Shown: positions 1 through 3,567 of the stretch, piece by piece
Position numbering within the stretch: the first letter of the stretch is position 1
How the letters are laid out: every line of letters begins with the position of its first letter
Source: Chloroflexota bacterium
GTDB lineage: Bacteria; Chloroflexota; Dehalococcoidia; DSTF01; JACRBR01
Direction of reading: 5' to 3'
Assembly (NCBI GenBank): GCA_021813085.1
Contig: JAKAMA010000211.1
Coordinates: forward strand, 1 to 5,064
DNA length: 5,064 nt
Program-made: the position numbers and the translations under genes
Notes under the pieces: model-generated
Seen by the model: only the letters and a program-made list of their open reading frames with translations
What the model was told of the DNA's origin: nothing
The model's database searches: none

Positions 1-24
1 GTGAACAGTGGGCCGGTCTACGGC

Positions 25-927
25 CTACTCGACCCTCGCCGGGAGCGAGGCGCGCAGGCGGTCGCGGATCTCGCGGTAGCCGGTGAGCTTGATGCCCAGG
101 GACTGGCAGTACTCGCGCATCGCGGGCGTGCGGAAGACGGCGTAGTCGGCGGCGCGGTGCTTGCAGTCGACCGGCGTCATCGCGTCGAGCTCGTCGCCGC
201 CGGCGGCGGGGTGGACGAGGAAGTGCGTGAGGCCGGGGCGCAGCTCGGCGAACATCCGCCGGAACGTCGGCTCCTTGTCCGCGGGCGCGATCTCGCTCAG
301 CGTGCGGTGGATGATCTGGTCAAGCAGCGGCCAGCCGAGCGCGTCGAGCCGGTCCACTTGCTGCTGGTAGACGGCGGCGCCCTCGCCGAGCGCATCGAGC
401 CGGTGGTCGCTCGGGCGGACGAGGAAGAGCGGCAGCCGGTGCTCGACCGCCAGGTCGACGTACGCCGGCAGGTACGCGGGGAAGATCACCGTACCCATGT
501 GCGTGTCGAGGTGCGTCACGTCGACGCCCATCGCCAGCGCGTGCTCGACCTGCGCCCGCAGCTCGGCGCGCGCGTCCTCCGTGCTCACGTGGGCGAGCAC
601 GCTCGGGACATCGCGCCACATGCCGCCGTCGGGCGCGTGCAGCGCCGAGCCGGCGCCACCGGTGAGCGAGCGCCAGCGGTAGGTCTCGTACTCGGCCGTG
701 AGCGTCATGTGGACGCCGACGTCGGCCTGCGGGTGCTGCTTCTGGAGCGCCGCCGTCTCCATGAACCACGGCGCCGGCACGAGCGTCGACATGCAGGTCA
801 GGCTGCCGTGCAGCATCGCCTCGAAGGCGGCGACGTTCGAAGCGTGCGAGAAGCCGACGTCGTCGGCGTGGACGATCAGCACGCGGTCATCCGGGGCGTA
901 TCCCAGGCGTTCGAGTGTGGGGGTCAT
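25..927 (-). CDS. YdjC/ChbG/HpnK-family carbohydrate deacetylase
   Basis: A 300-aa protein with the hallmarks of the YdjC-like (ChbG/HpnK) deacetylase family, metal-dependent enzymes that remove N-acetyl groups from sugars such as chitooligosaccharides or hopanoid-linked glucosamine. Seen directly: an N-terminal Asp pair in VHADDVGFSH (residues 19-28; NADDFG in many relatives), GVHMTLT (71-77), the metal-site motif THLDTHMG (138-145), a late VHPA (238-241), and an H-R-x-x-D cluster (H257, R258, D261). Length is normal for the family. There is no signal peptide or membrane segment, so it is probably cytoplasmic. The ATG at 927 lies just before the first conserved strand and has no Shine-Dalgarno sequence. 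It lies downstream of the RNHCP gene on the same strand, across a 107-bp repeat-filled spacer. The fold and chemistry are well supported; the true substrate cannot be read from the sequence. Confidence 0.9.
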   Translation of the reverse strand: MTPTLERLGYAPDDRVLIVHADDVGFSHASNVAAFEAMLHGSLTCMSTLVPAPWFMETAALQKQHPQADVGVHMTLTAEYETYRWRSLTGGAGSALHAPDGGMWRDVPSVLAHVSTEDARAELRAQVEHALAMGVDVTHLDTHMGTVIFPAYLPAYVDLAVEHRLPLFLVRPSDHRLDALGEGAAVYQQQVDRLDALGWPLLDQIIHRTLSEIAPADKEPTFRRMFAELRPGLTHFLVHPAAGGDELDAMTPVDCKHRAADYAVFRTPAMREYCQSLGIKLTGYREIRDRLRASLPARVE

Positions 928-933
928 GGTGCC

Positions 934-962
934 ATGCTGGCCGATCGGGGATTGTCGGTCAA
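934..962 (-). promoter_or_regulatory. possible leaderless promoter for the deacetylase
   Basis: Reading the minus strand, TTGACC (962-957, five of six matches to the -35 consensus) is followed after 17 nt by CAGCAT (939-934), a weak -10 that keeps only the A at position 2, the A at 5 and the T at 6. Six nucleotides then lead straight to the ATG at 927, so transcription would start at or beside the start codon. This agrees with the missing Shine-Dalgarno sequence. The -10 is poor, so this is a candidate only. Confidence 0.33.
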
Positions 963-969
963 TGCCGCA

Positions 970-1038
970 GATGTTGGATGTTAGATGCTGGAGGTTGGAG
1001 CCGCGATTTGCTCCGACCTCCGACCTGCGACCTCCTAC
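970..1038. repeat. two facing arrays of degenerate 7-bp repeats forming a hairpin
   Basis: On the plus strand four 7-bp units run from 970 to 997 (GATGTTG, GATGTTA, GATGCTG, GAGGTTG). After a short centre, four more run from 1011 to 1038 (CTCCGAC twice, CTGCGAC, CTCCTAC). The second array is in phase the reverse complement of the first (GTTGGAG against CTCCGAC). The inner parts therefore pair as a 12-bp stem, 990-1001 with 1010-1021, with one G-T position and an 8-nt loop (1002-1009). The outer units pair poorly. The element lies just after the RNHCP gene, whose TAG stop falls in the last unit, and before the deacetylase. It could act as a processing or termination hairpin for RNHCP mRNA, but there is no T-tract. 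Confidence 0.72.
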
Positions 1039-1397
1039 GCCATCGGGCGGTCGAGGGGAAACGGCGGGTTGGCGAGCGCCCGGGCGGCGAGCGTGAGCAG
1101 GGCGACGGGGCTATCGTCGCCGGCGATGCGGTTGGGACGCAGCGCCTCGCAGCGCTGGCAGCGGTGGACGAGCACCCATTCGTCGTCGCGCACCCAGATG
1201 GCGATGGGCTCCATGCGGCCGCCGCAGCCGGAGGCCCGGTCGCCGGGGCGGTCGTCGACGTGCAGGCTCCAGAGGCAGCGGGGGCAGTGGTTACGGTGCT
1301 GGGTGCCGTAGGCGTCCGCGCTGACAGTGTCGCCGCAGCGGGCGCAGCGGAAGCTCTCGGCTTCGGCGTCGGGACGGCGGCGGGCGTTGGTGGTCAT
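1035..1397 (-). CDS. RNHCP-domain zinc-binding protein
   Basis: A 120-aa protein that is almost entirely an RNHCP domain, a family of unknown function named for its conserved motif. Seen directly: FRCARCG (16-22) supplies a CxxC pair; RNHCPRCLWSLHVD (35-48) is the signature with a second CxxC (C38, C41); PGDRASGCGGRMEPI (51-65) holds C58; HRCQRCEALRPNRIAGDD (78-95) supplies C80 and C83 and the NRIAxDD tail. The four Cys clusters look like zinc ligands, so a small soluble zinc-ribbon-like protein is expected; its partner is unknown. The ATG at 1397 is chosen because only about 15 non-conserved residues precede the domain; the frame is open upstream to an ATG at 1496, but that stretch is low-complexity Arg/Gly. 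A GGGAG lies about 13 nt upstream of the start, a long spacing. It is divergent from the phosphodiesterase gene. Confidence 0.9.
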   Translation of the reverse strand: MTTNARRRPDAEAESFRCARCGDTVSADAYGTQHRNHCPRCLWSLHVDDRPGDRASGCGGRMEPIAIWVRDDEWVLVHRCQRCEALRPNRIAGDDSPVALLTLAARALANPPFPLDRPMA

Positions 1398-1412
1398 CGG
1401 CGGATCCGTGCT

Positions 1413-1429
1413 CCCGCGGCGCTCGCGGG
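1413..1429 (-). other. short GC hairpin in the RNHCP leader
   Basis: CCCGCG (1413-1418) pairs perfectly with CGCGGG (1424-1429) around a 5-nt loop, starting about 16 nt upstream of the RNHCP start codon. On the minus strand the arm nearest the gene contains the only purine-rich ribosome-site candidate (GGGAG). The fold could therefore limit ribosome access, but a 6-bp GC stem is easily found by chance in DNA this GC-rich. Confidence 0.3.
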
Positions 1430-1480
1430 CCGTGCCATGCGCACCGCTCGTGCGATGCGCGCCCGGAAGCCGCCGGGCCA

Positions 1481-1486
1481 AGTATA
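1481..1486 (-). promoter_or_regulatory. candidate -10 box for the RNHCP gene
   Basis: The minus strand reads TATACT here, five of six matches to TATAAT, in an otherwise very GC-rich gap. It would start transcription near 1474, giving a leader of about 77 nt before the ATG at 1397. No recognisable -35 is present 16-18 nt upstream (the sequence there is CCGCTA-like), so the call rests on the -10 alone. Confidence 0.3.
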
Positions 1487-1501
1487 GCCGGAGCACGCTC
1501 C

Positions 1502-1691
1502 TGTAGCGGCAGAGCCTTGGCGCGTGACCCGTAGCGAAGGAGCTTCAGCTCCGTTCCTCGAATGTGCACCAGGCGCCCGCCCTGGCGGCTGCCACCCCCG
1601 TAAGGACAGGTCTTCAGACCTGTCCGCCCCGCCATGCGCGACGGCCCCCGTGGAGACGCCCCGTGCTGTAGCTGCGGAGCTTCAGCTCCGC
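1502..1691. repeat. cluster of GTAGC-tagged palindromes with a CTTCAG centre (REP-like)
   Basis: Three palindromes share the form GTA(G/A)(C/G)-arm-CTTCAG-arm. Arms are GGAGCT at 1539-1544 with AGCTCC at 1547-1552; a 10-bp arm GGACAGGTCT at 1604-1613 with its complement at 1616-1625; and GCGGAGCT at 1674-1681 with AGCTCCGC at 1684-1691. As RNA each would close a UUCA-type loop. A fourth, decayed copy starts at 1502 (TGTAGCGGCAGAGC, centre CTTGG) but lacks its right arm. The three intact centres are 69 and 68 bp apart, while the sequence between them is unrelated or only weakly alike. Arm sequence varies but pairing is kept, which argues for selection on structure. The cluster fills most of the gap between two divergent genes. 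I recognise the general style as dispersed bacterial palindromic repeats; membership of a named family is not established. Confidence 0.72.
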
Positions 1692-1760
1692 CCGGGCCGT
1701 GGCGCCGAGACGGTGCGACGCCGCCCAGCGCTGGCCGCACGCCCCGCGGGACGCTACAAC

Positions 1761-1788
1761 CCATCGCGGGCCGCACGGCCCGCGATGG
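1761..1788 (+). repeat. perfect 12-bp-stem hairpin abutting the phosphodiesterase ribosome-binding site
   Basis: CCATCGCGGGCC (1761-1772) and GGCCCGCGATGG (1777-1788) are exact reverse complements around the 4-nt loop GCAC. The last two bases of the stem are the first two of the ribosome-binding site GGAGGG (1787-1792), which sits 8 nt before the ATG at 1801. It is preceded by GCTAC rather than the GTAGC of the neighbouring palindromes and lacks their CTTCAG centre, so it is a different or inverted element. In the mRNA it would be the strongest structure next to the start. Confidence 0.75.
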
Positions 1789-1800
1789 AGGGTGGCGCTG

Positions 1801-2715
1801 ATGTCAGGGACAACGCCGCGCCGGCGTCCGCGGCCGCCGCTGCGGCCGTCGTTCGTTGCCCACATGGGCGTGCTCTCCGGCGCCCATCGCCCGAACACCT
1901 TCGCGGCCATCCGCGAGTGCTTCGAGCTAGGCGTCGGGCGGATCGAGATCGATGTCCACTCGCTGGCAGGCGGCGACTTCATCGTCACGCACGACCGCAG
2001 GCTCGAGCAGGAGACCAGCGGCCGCGGCCCCGTCGGCCGCGCGACGCCCGACGAGGTCCGCGCCGCGCGCTTCCTGTACGACGCGGGGGACCGGCCACCG
2101 CTGCTCAGCGAGGTGGCGGCGATGGCGGCGGGCTGCGAGACCGAGCTGCAGCTCGACCTCAAGGACTGGCGCCCGCTGACGCCGGACCGCATCGAGGCAC
2201 TGCTGCGCGCGGTCGGACCGGTGCACGAACGCGTCATCGTCTCCAGCGGGCAGGACTGGAACCTGCGGCGTCTGCATGCGGCCGCACCGTCGCTCGCGGT
2301 CGGCTTCGACCCGGGGCTGTACGTCGATGTCCTGCCACCCGGCGAGCCGGCGTTCCTGCCGCGCACCGAGGGCGCGTACGGCTATCGCGACGACCACCCG
2401 CTCGCGCTGGGGCGCACGCTGGAGACCGCATCGTACCTGCGCGAGCGGATGGACGCGCTCGCGACGCAGGCGCCGGCCGCCCGCGAGTGGTTCCTGCGCT
2501 ACGGGCTCGTGCTGCGGATGCTCGACGACGGCTTCGACGTCGCTGCCTGGCTCGCGGACCGCGGCATCAGCGCCAACGTCTGGACGCTGGACTACGGCGG
2601 CGAGGCGTCGATGCGCGCGTTCGAGCGCCTCGCCTCGGCCGGCGTCGCGCGGGTCACGACGAACACGACGCCCGCCTGGACGCGCGCGCTCAGCGCGTCG
2701 CAGGCGTCGCCGTGA
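1801..2715 (+). CDS. divergent glycerophosphodiester phosphodiesterase-like protein
   Basis: A 304-aa protein resembling the GDPD family, TIM-barrel enzymes that split glycerophosphodiesters into glycerol-3-phosphate and an alcohol. Matches in order: AHMGVLSG with H21, RPNT (30-33) where relatives have PENT, the metal pair in GRIEIDVHS (E49, D51), VTHDRRLEQETSGRG (62-75) with the second catalytic His H64, LQLDLKDW (116-123) where relatives have an Glu/Asp ligand and Lys, NVWTLD (259-264), and GVARVTTNT near the end in place of the usual GV-ITD-P. The Arg that normally follows the first His is Met22. There is also a long helical-looking stretch between about 160 and 250. The ATG at 1801 is supported by GGAGGG 8 nt upstream; earlier starts would add only low-complexity sequence from the repeat region. 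A basic N-terminus (7-15) precedes the barrel; no signal peptide is clear. A PLC-like or inactive relative is possible. Confidence 0.78.
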   Translation: MSGTTPRRRPRPPLRPSFVAHMGVLSGAHRPNTFAAIRECFELGVGRIEIDVHSLAGGDFIVTHDRRLEQETSGRGPVGRATPDEVRAARFLYDAGDRPPLLSEVAAMAAGCETELQLDLKDWRPLTPDRIEALLRAVGPVHERVIVSSGQDWNLRRLHAAAPSLAVGFDPGLYVDVLPPGEPAFLPRTEGAYGYRDDHPLALGRTLETASYLRERMDALATQAPAAREWFLRYGLVLRMLDDGFDVAAWLADRGISANVWTLDYGGEASMRAFERLASAGVARVTTNTTPAWTRALSASQASP

Positions 2716-3229
2716 GCGCCGGGGACGGCAGGTCGAACGCGACCTGCGCACCCTGGCGCAGCCCGAGCCGCTGTGCGGCACCGGCGTCCACCTCGAGCAC
2801 GTAGCGCACAGGCGCGGGCGACGCATAGAGGCGCAGCGCGCTGTCCGGCACGCCCGGCTGCGGCTGTACGCCCGCGCTCACGCCCGCGACGCGCTTGTCG
2901 GCGCCGATCCAGACAAGGTCGAGCGCGAAGCGCATGTCCTTCATCCAGAACCTGGGCGTCATCACCTGTCCCATGTCGAAAAGCATGCCGGCGTCGGGCG
3001 GCAGCGCGGCCCGGCCGGAGAGCCCGCGCTCCCGCGACGCTTCGTCGGCGGCCACCTCGACGGCGATCGTGTGCCCGGCCACGCGCAGCGTCGTCGTCGG
3101 TAGTCCCGCGGGGGACGTCGCGTGCGCCTGCGCCGCCGGCGTCGGCTGCGGCGCCGACGAGCCGGCACAGCCGGCAAGCACGAGTGCGGCGAGGAGCGCG
3201 ATGATCGCGGCGGCCGCGTGATGCTTCAC
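2690..3229 (-). CDS. DUF192-family lipoprotein
   Basis: A 179-aa protein starting at GTG (3229). Residues 1-20 are a typical lipoprotein signal: KHH, a hydrophobic Ala/Leu stretch, and lipobox VLAGC with the lipidated C21. A Pro/Ala/Thr-rich linker follows to about 45, then a full DUF192 domain: VEVAADEASRERGLSGR (57-73), GMLFDM (81-86), FWMKDM (94-99, FWMKNT in most members), LDLVWI (103-108) and a final YVLEVDAG (143-150) with a G-x-x-V strand. The family is widespread, small and of unknown function; here it would be anchored outside the membrane. The frame is open upstream to 3424, but that part is translated repeat DNA and the signal peptide fixes the start at 3229. There is no Shine-Dalgarno sequence. 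The gene end overlaps the phosphodiesterase end by 26 bp, tail to tail. Confidence 0.9.
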   Translation of the reverse strand: MKHHAAAAIIALLAALVLAGCAGSSAPQPTPAAQAHATSPAGLPTTTLRVAGHTIAVEVAADEASRERGLSGRAALPPDAGMLFDMGQVMTPRFWMKDMRFALDLVWIGADKRVAGVSAGVQPQPGVPDSALRLYASPAPVRYVLEVDAGAAQRLGLRQGAQVAFDLPSPALTATPATR

Positions 3230-3235
3230 GGGTTG

Positions 3236-3241
3236 ATGGTA
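3236..3241 (-). promoter_or_regulatory. possible leaderless -10 box for the DUF192 gene
   Basis: The minus strand reads TACCAT (3241-3236), four of six matches to TATAAT with the key A2 and T6 kept. Six nucleotides (CAACCC) then lead to the GTG start at 3229. Transcription starting 7 nt after the hexamer would begin at the start codon itself, matching the lack of a Shine-Dalgarno sequence. No good -35 is seen. The same 6-nt spacing occurs at the deacetylase gene. Confidence 0.3.
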
Positions 3242-3280
3242 CTGCGCGGCGCGCGCGGCCTCACCCCCGGCCTTCGGCCA

Positions 3281-3307
3281 CCCCCTCTCCGACGGGCGGA
3301 GAGGGGG
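3281..3307. repeat. 11-bp-stem CCCCCTCTCCG hairpin, probable dispersed repeat
   Basis: CCCCCTCTCCG (3281-3291) pairs perfectly with CGGAGAGGGGG (3297-3307) around ACGGG. A smaller hairpin, GGCC-TTC-GGCC, sits beside it at 3269-3279. The minus-strand reading, a CCCTCTCC stem followed by GGTGGCC and GGGGTGAGG, resembles palindromic intergenic repeats I have seen across unrelated bacterial genomes, which is recall rather than a search result. It lies in the gap before the DUF192 gene and touches the heptamer array. There is no T-run on either side, so it is not a standard intrinsic terminator. Confidence 0.65.
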
Positions 3308-3317
3308 CGCGCGCTGT

Positions 3318-3380
3318 CTGTTGTCTGTTGTCTGTTGTCTGTTGTGTGTTGTCTGCCGTCTGCCGTCTGCCGTCTGTCGT
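3318..3380. repeat. nine-copy 7-bp tandem repeat
   Basis: Nine head-to-tail 7-bp units without gaps: CTGTTGT four times, then GTGTTGT, CTGCCGT three times, and CTGTCGT. A partial CTGT precedes the run. The first four and the three CTGCCGT copies are identical within each block, which suggests recent slippage or local duplication. The array sits in the middle of the divergent region, 88 bp from the DUF192 start and about 85 bp upstream of the ligase promoter. The unit length is not a multiple of three, and no real gene reads through it. It shares period 7, and position within an intergenic gap, with the arrays at 970-1038. Confidence 0.88.
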
Positions 3381-3417
3381 CCTCCGCCGGCTCTGGCCGC
3401 TACACGGGAGAGCCGCC

Positions 3418-3436
3418 CGCGCATGCTTCGTGCGCG
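3418..3436. other. inverted repeat upstream of the ligase promoter
   Basis: CGCGCA (3418-3423) is mirrored by TGCGCG (3431-3436); allowing one G-T pair the stem extends to eight pairs around CTT. It lies roughly 45-60 bp before the predicted start of transcription near 3480, a position where an operator or activator site would be plausible. No known operator is recognised, and short CG-rich palindromes are expected by chance here. Confidence 0.25.
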
Positions 3437-3464
3437 CCGCGCAGCAGGGCCGCCGGATCCTGCG

Positions 3465-3473
3465 TGCTACAAT
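3465..3473 (+). promoter_or_regulatory. extended -10 promoter for the leader ORF and ligase gene
   Basis: TGCTACAAT is an extended -10 element: TG, one base, then TACAAT with five of six matches to TATAAT. It stands out in a very GC-rich gap. Transcription would begin near 3480, just before the ribosome-binding site GAGGAG at 3486-3491. No -35 is recognisable 17 nt upstream (CAGGGC), which extended -10 promoters often tolerate. Confidence 0.55.
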
Positions 3474-3501
3474 TCGGCGATTTGCGAGGAGCCCGCCACG
3501 C

Positions 3502-3567
3502 ATGACCCCGCATCGCCCACGCCATCCGATCCGCGGCGCGCGCCGGCGCGCATCGGCGTCTCGATGA
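3502..3567 (+). CDS. candidate 21-aa leader peptide coupled to the ligase gene
   Basis: A small ORF opens with ATG at 3502 behind the best ribosome-binding site of the region (GAGGAG, 3486-3491, 10 nt spacing) and about 22 nt after the predicted transcription start. It encodes 21 residues, starting MTPHRPRHPI and rich in Arg (7) and His (3). Its TGA stop (3565-3567) overlaps the ligase ATG as ATGA, in another frame. The ligase start has no ribosome site of its own, so ribosomes finishing this ORF could reinitiate there. The alternative is that 3502 is the real ligase start and a one-base indel or sequencing error separates the frames: the ligase frame is also open upstream with G/C-ending codons. 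Confidence 0.4.
   Translation: MTPHRPRHPIRGARRRASASR
3538..3551. other. 14-bp perfect palindrome before the ligase start
   Basis: GCGCGCCGGCGCGC is a perfect palindrome centred at 3544/3545, ending 12 nt before the ligase ATG and inside the leader ORF. Its core CGCCGGCGCGC recurs at 3575-3585 just inside the ligase gene. Such sequence can fold the start region in mRNA and is also a common place for sequencing or assembly errors. Confidence 0.4.

Noticed and set aside
1..984. Long plus-strand open frame (327 codons) over the deacetylase gene
   Set aside because: It is antisense to a clear YdjC-family gene; its translation is Arg/Val/Ala-rich with no domain motif, as expected for shadow frames in GC-rich DNA.
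1291..1776. 161-codon minus-strand open frame covering the palindrome cluster
   Set aside because: Its only distinctive segments (GLKTCPYG, ELKLLRYG) are translations of the palindromes themselves, and it overlaps the RNHCP gene out of frame.
1502..1788. CRISPR array
   Set aside because: The units are palindromes with changing sequence, unequal lengths and only four to five copies; repeats are not identical and no cas gene is present.
1524..2804. 426-codon plus-strand open frame
   Set aside because: It overlaps the GDPD-like gene in another frame, is dominated by Arg and Ala, and runs through the palindromes. The GDPD motifs and ribosome site support the other frame.
1927..2826. 299-codon minus-strand open frame
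   Set aside because: Antisense to the phosphodiesterase, Arg-rich and without motifs; a shadow frame.
3281..3307. Intrinsic terminator
   Set aside because: The stem is strong but no T-tract follows on either strand, and it lies upstream of both flanking genes rather than after one.
3230..3424. N-terminal extension of the DUF192 protein to an upstream ATG at 3424, which would put the heptamer array in the coding region and make it translationally phase-variable
   Set aside because: The lipoprotein signal peptide begins at the GTG at 3229; the extension would place it internally and consists only of translated repeats.
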